64,000 nt of DNA from contig CAWAXG010000039.1 of assembly GCA_963785755.1 (NCBI GenBank), forward strand, positions 248,001 through 312,000, given 5' to 3'. A program made the position numbers and the translations under genes. Positions 48,944 to 57,049 of this stretch are shown one piece after another. Origin of the DNA: JACCXG01 sp963785755. Lineage in GTDB: Bacteria; Acidobacteriota; Vicinamibacteria; Vicinamibacterales; 2-12-FULL-66-21. The first letter of the stretch is position 1. Every line of letters begins with the position of its first letter. The notes beneath the pieces were generated by a model. The model made no database searches. It saw only the letters and a program-made list of their open reading frames with translations, and was not told the origin of the DNA.

Positions 48944-49690
48944 TCACCGGATGTGACGTCCGCCATCCACCCGGATGGTTTCGCCGGTCACGAACTCGCT
49001 CTCGATCAGAAACATCACGGCCCGGACCACCTCGGCCTCGCCTCCCCAGCGGCCAAGCGGTGTCGCCGCCTCGACGGCCTGGTACTCCTCATCGGTCGTT
49101 CCGGGCGGAGCCATGATCGGTCCGGGCGCGACGGCGTTGACGAGGATCTGGTATTCGGCGAGCTCGAGTGCGAGCGCCTCGGTCAGGCCGATGATGCCGT
49201 ATTTGGCGACGAAGTACGGCAGGTAGCCCTTGTAGCGGGGCCGGCCGCTTCGCGCGACCCAATCGCTGAAGTTGATGATGCGCCCGCCGCCCGCGGCGCG
49301 CATGTGGGGAACCGCCGCCCGCGAACAGGAAAACGCGGCCGTCAGATCCACGGCGAGGACGGCGTTCCAGACCGTGTCGTCGGTCTGCTCGAATGGCACG
49401 GACTTGTAAATCGACGCCATGTTCACGAGCACGTCGAGGCGGCCGAGATCGGCGACCGCGCGCCCGACGAACGCGAACGTGTCCTCGCTGCGCGACAGAT
49501 CCACCTGGTAGATGAACGCCCGCCGCCCGAGGCCGCGCACGGCTGCCGAGACGTCCTCCGCCTCGGTTCGCGAGCGATTGAACGACATGGCGATATCCAT
49601 GCCGCGCCTCGCGAGCTCGAGCGCGACAGCGGCCCCGAGGCGTTTGCCGCCGGTGATGATCGCGGCTCGATTCGTGAGATCGGTCGGCAT
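48944..49690 (-). CDS. SDR-family oxidoreductase
   Basis: The 248-residue classical short-chain dehydrogenase has the cofactor motif AAIITGGKRLGAAVALELA, a NADP-type arginine region (FNRSRTEAEDV), DVLVNMASIYKS in place of the usual NNAG, the catalytic Ser in RIINFSDWV, the YxxxK motif in YFVAKYGIIG and a closing ETIRVDGGRH. The TGGxRLG pattern resembles pteridine/dihydromonapterin reductases. Substrate is not resolved. It lies 16 bp downstream of the DoxX gene on the same strand. Confidence 0.9.
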   Translation of the reverse strand: MPTDLTNRAAIITGGKRLGAAVALELARRGMDIAMSFNRSRTEAEDVSAAVRGLGRRAFIYQVDLSRSEDTFAFVGRAVADLGRLDVLVNMASIYKSVPFEQTDDTVWNAVLAVDLTAAFSCSRAAVPHMRAAGGGRIINFSDWVARSGRPRYKGYLPYFVAKYGIIGLTEALALELAEYQILVNAVAPGPIMAPPGTTDEEYQAVEAATPLGRWGGEAEVVRAVMFLIESEFVTGETIRVDGGRHIR

Positions 49691-49706
49691 GGAGGACTAC
49701 CCGGAC

Positions 49707-50174
49707 CTAATGTTTGTGGCGAAGACGGGCACGATTCGCCGCGTACATCTCAGCCGAGCGTGCCCGCGATTGATCGAAGGACAGATCACCCGGACCGGTC
49801 AGCGCCAGACAGAAGAGCGCCGCGACGATCACGAGGCTGTACTCGACGCCGTGGCCTCGTCCTGGTGTGATTGCCCAGTTGAGGAAATAGCCGTTCGGAA
49901 GGTGAACGAACCAGATCGAGCCCAGCGTGCCCACGATCAGCGCCGCCGACGCGTATCGGGTGAAGATCCCGGCGAGGAGCAGCAGACCGCCAACCGATTC
50001 GGTGAGCGCCGCCACCAGGGCGAGCGGGAGGCCGGGGGCCAGACCGATCGATTCGAAATAGGCGGCCGTTCCCGACAGGCCGCCGCCGCCGAACATGCCG
50101 AACTTCTGCATGCCGTGCGCCACGAACATCGTCCCCACGGCGAACCGAAGCACGACAGGTCCGTAGGACTCCAT
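49707..50174 (-). CDS. DoxX-family membrane protein
   Basis: The 155-residue protein has four predicted helices: VVLRFAVGTMFVAHGMQKFG, LPLALVAALTESVGGLLLLA, ASAALIVGTLGSIWF and VEYSLVIVAALFCLAL. The first matches the DoxX signature (HGxxK[FL]). DoxX proteins are linked to redox or thiol protection in some bacteria. The gene is followed by the SDR gene and is divergent from the Tat-exported aminotransferase. Confidence 0.88.
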   Translation of the reverse strand: MESYGPVVLRFAVGTMFVAHGMQKFGMFGGGGLSGTAAYFESIGLAPGLPLALVAALTESVGGLLLLAGIFTRYASAALIVGTLGSIWFVHLPNGYFLNWAITPGRGHGVEYSLVIVAALFCLALTGPGDLSFDQSRARSAEMYAANRARLRHKH

Positions 50175-50312
50175 TCAGCTCCTTCCCCGCGAAGGCCACG
50201 AGACCATGAACCGCATATTGTGACACCCTTCGGCGGGGGATATACAGTAGTGCCGTGGCCGACTGCGGCGCCCGGCCGGCCGCCGCGCGCGCCGGACAAG
50301 GAGCGGATCACC

Positions 50313-51614
50313 ATGCTGACGCGCCGTGCATTTCTGCGCACCACCGGCAGCGCCGGGGGCGCGGCGCTCGCCGCGGTCACCGCCTTCAGAGACGACAGCT
50401 CGACCCGTGTGGTTGCGGCAGGACAGGCGATCAAGGGTCAGACGCCGGACTCGGTCGCGTTGAACGAGGACTACTGGCAGGACATCCAGCAGGCGTTCAC
50501 GCTCGATCGCACGATCGTCAACCTGAACAACGGCGGCGTCTGCCCGAGCCCGCGCATCGTCCACGAGGCGCTCAAGCGCTATCTCGACGTGTCGAACCAG
50601 GCGCCCGCCTACCACATGTGGCAGATCCTCGAGCCGAACATCGAGACCGTTCGCCGCCGCCTGGCGTCGGCGTTCGGCTGCCGTCCCGAGGAGCTCGCGA
50701 TCACGCGCAATGCCAGCGAAGCGCTGCAGATCGCACAGCTCGGCGTCGCGCTCCGGGCTGGCGACGAGGTCGTCACCACCAATCAGGATTACGGCCGCAT
50801 GCTCGACACGTGGGAGCAGCGCGTGCGGCGGGACGGCATCCGCCTGACGAAGATCGCGTTCCCCGTACCGCCGCGCTCGCTCGACGATCTCGCGGATCGG
50901 CTGCTCGGTGCGCTCACTCCGGCGACGAAAGTTCTGCACTTCTGTCACATCACGAATCTCACGGGACAGATTTTTCCGGTGCGGCGCATCTGCGACGAGG
51001 CGCGCCGGCGCGGCGTGAAGACCATCGTCGACGGCGCCCACGCGTTCGCGCACTTCCCGTTCACGGCCGCGGATCTCGGGTGTGATTTCTACGGCACGAG
51101 CCTTCACAAGTGGCTGCTGGCGCCGGTCGGCACCGGCTTCCTGTATGTCCGGCGCGAGGAGATTCCAGGTCTCTGGCCGTTGACGCCCGCGCCGGCCACG
51201 AAGAACGACGACATCAGGAAATTCGAGGAGGTTGGCACGCACCCGGCGGCCAACCACAACGCGATTGCCGAAGCGCTCACCTTTCACGACGCGATCGGCA
51301 TCGAGCGGAAGGCCGCGCGCCTGCGTTACCTGCGCGACCGGTGGGCGAAACGTCTCGCCGGTCATCGCAAGATGCGCCTTCACACCAATCTCGATCCCGG
51401 GCACTCGTGCGCGATCGGAACCGTGCAGGTCACCAACGTGCCGACGCGTCAGCTCGTCGAGCGGCTCTGGGCCGACTGGCGGATCATCGCAACGCCGATC
51501 ATCCATCCCGAGTACGAAGGCGCGCGGATTACGCCGAACGTCTATACGACGATCGACGAAATCGACACCTTCGCCGCCGCAATGGAGCAGATCGCCGAGA
51601 AAGGCCCGCTGTAA
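50313..51614 (+). CDS. Tat-exported class V aminotransferase-fold enzyme (isopenicillin-N epimerase-like)
   Basis: About 433 residues from the ATG at 50313, which follows AAGGAG at 8 nt; a longer frame upstream overlaps other genes. The N-terminus carries a twin-arginine-like signal (TRRAFLRTTGSAGGAALAA). The PLP fold has VNLNNGGVCPSPRIVHEALK, ITRNASEALQIAQLGVAL, TTNQDYGRMLDTWEQR, FCHITNLTGQIFPVRRI, DGAHAFAHFPF and the lysine site FYGTSLHKWLLAPVGTGFL. Close relatives are annotated isopenicillin-N epimerase-like, cysteine desulfurase-like or similar; no pathway is indicated. An exported PLP enzyme is folded with cofactor before export, which fits Tat. Confidence 0.9.
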   Translation: MLTRRAFLRTTGSAGGAALAAVTAFRDDSSTRVVAAGQAIKGQTPDSVALNEDYWQDIQQAFTLDRTIVNLNNGGVCPSPRIVHEALKRYLDVSNQAPAYHMWQILEPNIETVRRRLASAFGCRPEELAITRNASEALQIAQLGVALRAGDEVVTTNQDYGRMLDTWEQRVRRDGIRLTKIAFPVPPRSLDDLADRLLGALTPATKVLHFCHITNLTGQIFPVRRICDEARRRGVKTIVDGAHAFAHFPFTAADLGCDFYGTSLHKWLLAPVGTGFLYVRREEIPGLWPLTPAPATKNDDIRKFEEVGTHPAANHNAIAEALTFHDAIGIERKAARLRYLRDRWAKRLAGHRKMRLHTNLDPGHSCAIGTVQVTNVPTRQLVERLWADWRIIATPIIHPEYEGARITPNVYTTIDEIDTFAAAMEQIAEKGPL

Positions 51615-51617
51615 AGC

Positions 51618-51634
51618 AGCCGCCGGCGGCGGCT
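51618..51634. terminator. Hairpin between the aminotransferase and outer-membrane barrel genes
   Basis: AGCCGCC-GGC-GGCGGCT is a perfect 7-bp stem with a 3-nt loop, starting 3 nt after the aminotransferase stop and touching the stop codon of the convergent gene. No U-tract follows, so a bidirectional terminator is only likely. Confidence 0.4.
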
Positions 51635-52207
51635 CAGAAGTAGACGGTCATCCCGGCCGTCCACATCGAGCCCTGATACGACGGCAGGAACCGCGAGAAT
51701 AATCCGGAGTCCTCTTCTTCGTCGTCATCGTCACCGAAATTCAAGTGCGTGTAGCGATAGTCGCCGTGCGCGGCGAAGTGACGACCGAATCTGAGCTCGA
51801 GGCCAAATCCGCCGTGCCAGCCAAAGTCGCGACTGGTCTCCGACAGAATCGTTTCATCGCCATCCAGGGTCTCGATGCGGTTGGTGTACCAGCCGGCCCC
51901 GCCGAGAAAATATGGCGCGAAGGCACCCTTCGTGGGGAAGAGGAGCAGCGACGCCTGCAGCGGATACTGCTTGACCCGCAGCGTCTCGGCCTCGTTGGTT
52001 TCCGAACGCAAATCGAGCGACGACTTCAATGCCGGTGCGCGGTGTAAGCATCGCGCGGATATGACCGCCCGTGAATCGCTCCGAGTCCGTGCCCTCGTCT
52101 TCGTCCCCCTGAACCATGGCGATGCGCCCGCCAATCCCGAACTGCGCATATGCGGGCATGGCTGAAGACATCGCGATCAGGAAGACGACGGCGCATCGGG
52201 ACAGCAT
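51634..52207 (-). CDS. Outer-membrane beta-barrel protein, apparent +1 frameshift
   Basis: About 190 residues when one base is removed. The ATG at 52207 opens a signal peptide (MLSRCAVVFLIAMSSAMPAY) cleaved before AQFGIGG. The frame then runs FTGGHIRAMLTPRTGIEV and, after the break near 52022-52034, continues SLDLRSETNEAETLRVKQYP in another frame, followed by LLLFPTKGAFAPYFLGGAGW, GLELRFGRHFAAHGDYRYTH and a terminal WTAGMTVYF. The last residue is the aromatic end usual for barrels. This is the only one of six frameshifts in the window not beside CAGTAC. An acidic loop (FGDDDDEEEDSG) is notable. Confidence 0.82.
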
Positions 52208-52495
52208 GGTTGGCCTCTCGCCGGGTTTATCGGCCAGGCTGACGGGTTTCGCTAGTTGTTTCGACGACCGCGCAGCTGCTTTCGGCTGCCCGCGGGGACA
52301 GCGAACGGCGAACGCAGGCTGGGCAAGCTGGGGAGATTCGTCGGGGAGGCTGAAGTCCCGTGGATGCGGTCGACCGGGAACGGAACGCGAAGCACCCTGC
52401 GAAAGTGCTGACGTTAGTCGTTGCACACCGTCACCGGACCAGCCCGACGAGGCGTGATTACGTTCCGTCCCCGGTCCACCGCACCCGCGGCAGAT
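52208..52495. other. Non-coding spacer upstream of the outer-membrane barrel gene
   Basis: No credible gene is visible. On the minus strand the bases next to the barrel gene show a short direct repeat (AAACCCG at about 21-bp spacing) and several short stems (for example GCAGCCGAAAGCAGCTGC). They could be a structured 5' leader, but I could not match a known riboswitch. The minus-strand terminator of the OmpA-like gene lies at the right-hand end. Confidence 0.4.
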
Positions 52496-52497
52496 GG

Positions 52498-52550
52498 AAA
52501 AATCCACGCCTGCGGAGCCTCCGACGGGAGGATGAGGCTCCGCGGCGTGG
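52498..52550 (-). terminator. Rho-independent terminator of the OmpA-like gene
   Basis: On the minus strand a stem of CCACGCC plus GCGGAGCCTC pairs with GAGGCTCCGC plus GGCGTGG (one bulged base), followed by ATTTTT at 52498-52503. It lies about 45 bp beyond the stop codon of the OmpA-like gene. This is the clearest intrinsic terminator in the window. Confidence 0.85.
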
Positions 52551-52595
52551 ACAGGCACTCGTCCTAGGCGAGCACCTGTAGGTAGTGCTCTCAGA

Positions 52596-53261
52596 CTAGG
52601 TGAGCACCTTGATGACGACGCGGCGATTCTGGGCACGGCCGTCGCGCGTCTTGTTCGGCGCGATCGGCTTGTCCTCGCCGTAGCTGATGATGTTGATGCG
52701 GTGGAGCGGCACCTGGTGCTGCTCGTAGAGATACCGCTTCACGTTCTCCGCGCGCTCGAGTCCGAGCTTGTAATTCGTGTCCGGCGTGCCGGCCGAATCC
52801 GTGTGGCCTTCGATCTCGATGTAGGCACCCTTCGGCTCCGCCTTGAGCTGCTGCACGAGCGTGTCGAGCTCGCTCTTGGCGTCGTCGGGCATCACGGCCT
52901 TGCCGAACTTGAAGTTGCCCTTGTCCTCGCTGAGGACCACTTCGTAGATCAGGCGGCGCGACGCCTTTTCGATCGCGTCGGCGCGGCCGTTGACAGCTTC
53001 TGCCGCCGTGTACGCGGCATCGGCGCGCTGACCGGCCTGTCCGGCCTTCTGATCAACCTGAGTCACACGGTTGTCGACTTCGGTGATCTTGCCTTCGTTG
53101 GCGCGGGTCCGCTCCTGCGTCTCCTCGACCGTACGCGCGAGCGTGTCGACTTTCTGGTTCACTTCCGCGACGTTCGTCCTGACAAACTTCTTGGTTGCGC
53201 ATGCGGTTGTGCCGCTGAGCGCAAGCGCCAGGACTGGTACTGCTAAAACGACCTTTCTCAT
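52596..53261 (-). CDS. OmpA-like peptidoglycan-associated lipoprotein
   Basis: About 221 residues from the second ATG of a tandem pair at 53261, with GGAGG five bases upstream; an ATG further out is less likely. The N-terminus is a lipoprotein-type signal (MRKVVLAVPVLALALSGTTA followed by Cys), then an Lpp-like coiled coil (VNQKVDTLARTVEETQERT, RVTQVDQKAGQAGQRAD). The C-terminal OmpA domain has SEDKGNFKFGKAVMPDDAK, IEIEGHTDSAGTPDTNYKLG, RAENVKRYL, ISYGEDKPIAPN and a final QNRRVVIKV. It should tether the outer membrane to peptidoglycan. An intrinsic terminator follows. Confidence 0.92.
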   Translation of the reverse strand: MRKVVLAVPVLALALSGTTACATKKFVRTNVAEVNQKVDTLARTVEETQERTRANEGKITEVDNRVTQVDQKAGQAGQRADAAYTAAEAVNGRADAIEKASRRLIYEVVLSEDKGNFKFGKAVMPDDAKSELDTLVQQLKAEPKGAYIEIEGHTDSAGTPDTNYKLGLERAENVKRYLYEQHQVPLHRINIISYGEDKPIAPNKTRDGRAQNRRVVIKVLT

Positions 53262-53346
53262 CATTGCCTCCGTCATGTTCACGCCCGGATTCGCCGGGAC
53301 GCTGCTGGTCCGATGTTGCCGTCTCTACACAGGGCCTTCGATTCGC

Positions 53347-54358
53347 CTATGACGCTGGTCCGCCGTTATATCCGGTCCGTGCCCGCACGATCAGCTTTCC
53401 CTGCCGCGTGCGGACTTCGAGCGGCCGCCAACCGGCGCGACTCGACGCTTCGAACGCTAGAAACGTACTGATGGCGCAGCTCGTTCACCATCTCGCGCGC
53501 GGCCACGCTCGCGTGCGCGGGCGCGCTGCTGATGTACAGCTCGCCTCCGGTCCGGCGCGCGAGCTCCTGAAGATCCGACGCCAGAATCGCGGCGCGCTGA
53601 TCTTCGGGGTTCTCCCGCGGGTCATCGACGGTTGCCACCACCGCGAGGATGTAAACCGGCACGTCGATCGCGCTCGCGGCCATCGATACCTCCGACGGCT
53701 TCATCCGGCTGCGCGTATCGATGCCATCGGTGATCACCACGACCGCGCTGCGCTGCGGAATCCCGCGGCGGCCGTTGCTCGACGCCGTCGCCACCATCTG
53801 CGCGGTCTGCGCGATCGCGTCGTAGAGCGAGGTCTGCCCGAACGGCTTCTCCACGTTGTCGAGCGCCTTGGAAAGCGCGTCGCGGTCCGACGTGAACGTC
53901 TGTGCCTCGCTGAGCATCGTGTCGAACGTGAACACTGCGGCCTGGTCGCGGCCAGTGAGGCTGTAGAAGAGATGCTGCGCGGCCGCCTTGGCATCCACTG
54001 TCCGCTGCCCGACGCGCATGCTGCCGCTGATGTCCAGGAGCAGGCCGACCTTGACCGGTCCATTCAGCTCGGCGCGGAAATCGAGAATCGGCCGGTTCTG
54101 TCCACCCTCGACGATCTCGAAATCCTTCTGGGCCAGATCCTTGACGAATCGCCCCTTGCGATCGCGCACGACTGCCGCTACGGAAACGAGATCAACCGAT
54201 GAGCGAAAGCGAGTGGCGGGAGCCTGCCGTTCGACCTGAGTCGCCGGCTGCGTGGTCGATGGCTGCGCGCCGGTCGGCGTCTGTTCAGGAGCCGACTGAA
54301 CAGTTGCGACAGCGAAAGCCACTCCCAGGATGCCCGTGAGCACCGTTCCCCCCGTCAT
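53347..54358 (-). CDS. Secreted VWA-domain protein (VWFA-related), apparent +1 frameshift
   Basis: About 336 residues when one base is removed. The ATG at 54358 has GGAGGAG upstream at 9 nt and opens a signal peptide (MTGGTVLTGILGVAFAVATV). The VWA domain has the MIDAS motif VGLLLDISGSMRVGQRTV, TFTSDRDALSKALDNVEKPF, and TSLYDAIAQTA and VVVITDGIDTRSRM. The frame then breaks beside the CAGTAC at 53465-53470: after NELRHQY the correct continuation is LAFEASSRAGWRPLEVRTRQ and GKLIVRARTGYNGGPA, ending at 53347. The VWFA-related family is abundant in Acidobacteriota; the function is unknown. Confidence 0.86.
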
Positions 54359-54556
54359 AGCTGAGGACTCCTCCAAACCTCGGGCCATTCATATAAGCAA
54401 CATCCTTTCAATGACTTAGTTCGATATCTGGAGGGAGCCCGCAGGTGAAGCACGACCGTTTTCGGGTAATAATTACATCTTCAGGCCTTTTGAGGCCTGT
54501 CACTCTTACATCCCGTGACCGGATTGGACGTCCCCACCTCAGCCGATACAGTGGAC
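54359..54556. other. Spacer between the VWA gene and the 23-bp repeats
   Basis: This 198-bp stretch is less GC-rich than its surroundings. It holds a hairpin CAGGCC-TTTTGA-GGCCTG near 54482-54499 and an AT-rich stretch (GGGTAATAATTAC) near 54465. I see no gene. The VWA promoter must lie at its left end. Confidence 0.4.
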
Positions 54557-54671
54557 AACTCAACCAGATGCGCCGCGCCAGCTCGACAGAATGTGACCCA
54601 CAAGCTCAACAAAACACACCCCTTAAGCTCAGCAGAGCGCCACCGGTCAGCTCAGCAGAATGCCGATCGGG
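54557..54671 (+). repeat. Five direct repeats with an exact 23-bp period
   Basis: Copies start at 54557, 54580, 54603, 54626 and 54649. The conserved part is the first 14 bases, close to AGCTCARCARAATG; the remaining 9 vary. The block ends 24 bp before the aminotransferase start. A spacing of 23 bp puts the copies on about the same face of the helix, as in multi-site operators or iterons. The protein that might bind is not evident. Confidence 0.8.
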
Positions 54672-54695
54672 TGTCCTGATAAGATCTGACAGCAC

Positions 54696-55916
54696 ATGAC
54701 TTCGCGGAGCACCGCCACCATTCCGGTTGCCAGCCGCATCAGCGGCTTCGCCTACGCCATCCGCAACATCGTCGCCGAAGCCCGCAAGGTTGAAGCGTCG
54801 GGCCGGAAGGTCCGCTATCTGAACATCGGCGATCCGATCATCTTCGGATTCAAGACACCGCCCCACATGGTCGAAGCGGTCGAGCGCGCGATGAGAGATG
54901 GCCACAACGGTTATGCGCCGTCGGCCGGGATCTCGGCGGCGCGGGAAGCGGTCGCCGCGGAGTGTGCGCGCCGCGGCATGCCGGTCGCGCCGGACCGCGT
55001 GCTGGTCACCGCCGGAACGTCCGAAGGCATCGAGCTCGCGCTGACGACGCTGGCGGGCCCGGGAGACGATGTGCTGGTCCCGGTTCCGACGTATCCGCTC
55101 TACACCGCGGTCCTCGCGAAGATCGGGGCCCGCCCGGTGTTCTACGGGACGCACCCGTCGCAGAGTTGGGTACCGGACGTCCAGGAAATTCGACGGCTCA
55201 TCACGCGGACAACGCGAGCGCTCGTCGTGATCGATCCCAACAACCCCACAGGGGCGAGCTATCCCTCCGACGTCCGTCGCGGGCTGCTCGAGATCGCTGA
55301 CGAGCACAACATTCCGCTGCTCGCCGACGAGGTCTACGCCGATCTCGCGTTCGACAAGCCGGTCGATGCGATCGCGAGCCTGAATCCGGATGCGCCAGTG
55401 ATCACGTTCTCCTCGTTGTCCAAGGCGTACCTCGCGCCGGGATGGCGCACAGGCTGGCTCGCCGTCGGTCGAACGGATCGTCTGGACGACGTGCTGGCGG
55501 GCATCAAGAAGCTCGCCGACGGGCGCTTGTGCAGCACGGCTCCAATGGAACATGCGATCGTTGCCGCACTCGAAGGCGATCGCAGTCATCAGCAGACGTT
55601 CCGGAATGCGTTGCGCGAACGCGCCGAAGTGACGACCAGGCGCCTCAACGCCGTCGCCGGGATGTCCGTCGTTGCGCCCGCGGCGGCGTTCTACGCGATG
55701 CCGCAGGTCGCGCTGCCACCGGGCGCGACAGACGAAGAGTTCGTGCTCGGGCTGCTGCGGGCGACGGGGGTGTTGTGCGTGTACGGCTCCGGGTTCGGAA
55801 CCAAACCGGAGGACGGATTCTTCCGCGTCGTGTTTCTCGCGTCACCAGCCGAACTGACCGGGATCTACGATCTCCTCGCCGATTTCACTCATCAATTCCT
55901 GTCGGCCCGACGCTGA
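54696..55916 (+). CDS. Class I/II aminotransferase (AlaA-like)
   Basis: The 406-residue PLP enzyme has VRYLNIGDPIIFGFKTPPHM, RMPVAPDRVLVTAGTSEGIE in slightly altered form, DVLVPVPTYPLY, VVIDPNNPTGASYPSD, LADEVYADLAFD, the PLP lysine in FSSLSKAYLAPGWRTGW and FRVVFLASPAELTGIYDLLA. The N-terminus with IRNIVAEARKVEASG resembles glutamate-pyruvate aminotransferase AlaA and its relatives. Control may act through the 23-bp direct repeats upstream. The next gene starts 10 bp after its stop, so they are co-transcribed. Confidence 0.9.
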   Translation: MTSRSTATIPVASRISGFAYAIRNIVAEARKVEASGRKVRYLNIGDPIIFGFKTPPHMVEAVERAMRDGHNGYAPSAGISAAREAVAAECARRGMPVAPDRVLVTAGTSEGIELALTTLAGPGDDVLVPVPTYPLYTAVLAKIGARPVFYGTHPSQSWVPDVQEIRRLITRTTRALVVIDPNNPTGASYPSDVRRGLLEIADEHNIPLLADEVYADLAFDKPVDAIASLNPDAPVITFSSLSKAYLAPGWRTGWLAVGRTDRLDDVLAGIKKLADGRLCSTAPMEHAIVAALEGDRSHQQTFRNALRERAEVTTRRLNAVAGMSVVAPAAAFYAMPQVALPPGATDEEFVLGLLRATGVLCVYGSGFGTKPEDGFFRVVFLASPAELTGIYDLLADFTHQFLSARR

Positions 55917-55926
55917 CCCTCGAGAG

Positions 55927-56992
55927 GTGACCGAGCCCGCCGAAGTCAAGTCGCTGATCCGCTGGACCATCGCGATGACGGCGCTGACCGTGATGGTGCT
56001 GTGGGCGGCGTATCTCGTCCGCGGCGTGCTGCTGTTGCTTTACATCAGCGGTCTGCTCGCCATCGGATTCAGCCCCATCGTTCGCATCATCGAGCGGCAG
56101 AAGCTGCTGCCCATCGGCACACGGCGATTTCCCCGCTGGCTGGCGATCCTGATCCTGTACCTCGCGATCCTCGGAGCGCTGATCTCGATCGGCAGCCTCG
56201 TGTTCCCGCCGTTGTTCCATCAAGCCGAACAGCTCTGGAAAGAGCTTCCCGATCTGTTCTTGAAGGCACAGGACTTCCTGCTCCGGTACGGCATCCTGCG
56301 CGAGCGTCTGACCTGGGCGGAGGCCGTCGAACGCGCGCCGGCGGCGGGCGGCAGCGAGTTCGTCGGCCGGACGGTACTCTCGGCGATCGTCGGCCTGGTC
56401 GGCGGCATCGTCGGGATCGTGACCATCCTCATCCTCACCTTCTACTTCCTCGTCGAGTCCGACGCGCTCAGAAGAACGCTGCTGCACTTGTTTGCGAAAC
56501 GAGAGCGGTCGAGGGTCGATTTCGTGGCGCGCGCGATCACGACGAAGGTCAGCGCGTGGCTCGGCGGACAGCTGCTTCTCGCGGCGATCATCGGCAGCAC
56601 GTCCGCGCTGGGATTGTGGGCGCTCGGCATTCCCTTCTTCTACGTGCTCGCGCTCATCTCCGCGATCGGCGAATTGATTCCCGTCGTCGGACCGATCCTG
56701 TCGGCGATTCCCGCGATTGCGATCGCGGCGACGGTGTCGTGGAAAAAAGTCCTGCTCGTGACTCTGTTCTTCGTGCTGCAGCAGCAGCTCGAGAATCACG
56801 TCCTCGTGCCCAAGGTCATGCAGCGGCAGGTCGGCGTGAACCCGGTGGCGGTTATCGTCGCGCTGCTGATCGGTGGCAATCTCCTCGGCATCCCAGGCGC
56901 GATCCTGGCGGTGCCGACGGTGGCGATTCTTCAGGGTACTGTTCACCGAGTGGATGGCCTCGAGAGAAGAGAAACCCGAATCACGCAAGTAG
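55927..56992 (+). CDS. AI-2E/YhhQ-type (PerM) membrane permease, apparent +1 frameshift
   Basis: About 354 residues when one base is removed. The GTG start at 55927 is 10 bp after the aminotransferase gene. The protein has a family-typical architecture: two N-terminal helices (MTALTVMVLWAAYLVRGVLL and on), a soluble loop, then further helices with GGQLLLAAIIGSTSALGLWA, LGIPFFYVLALISAIGELIP, VVGPILSAIPAIAIAATVSW and QQQLENHVLVPKVMQRQVGV. The native frame would end AILQVLFTEWMASREEKPES; instead, one surplus G in the run at 56934-56936 sends it into an Arg-rich tail that overlaps the next gene. The true stop is then TAG at 56990-56992, leaving room for the downstream promoter. Confidence 0.84.
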
Positions 56993-57037
56993 CGCGGCAG
57001 CCATTCGGGCGCCCCGATTCCGCGCCGAGCCGACGGA

Positions 57038-57043
57038 TATACT
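57038..57043 (+). promoter_or_regulatory. -10 element (TATACT) for a leaderless Kbl-like transcript
   Basis: TATACT is followed by exactly 6 nt and then the ATG at 57050, with no Shine-Dalgarno sequence. A clear -35 is not seen. Confidence 0.55.
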
Positions 57044-57049
57044 CGTCTG

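Noticed and set aside
52208..52495. A riboswitch (c-di-GMP, TPP or cobalamin type) before the outer-membrane barrel gene
   Set aside because: I looked for the core motifs of these classes (for example GGCAAACC and GACGCAAAGC, or the CTGAGA and ACCCG boxes of TPP) and did not find a coherent set; only short stems are visible.
54557..54671. The 23-bp repeats as part of a coding frame
   Set aside because: A period of 23 is not a multiple of 3, no conserved product is encoded and the block is confined to the upstream region of the aminotransferase.
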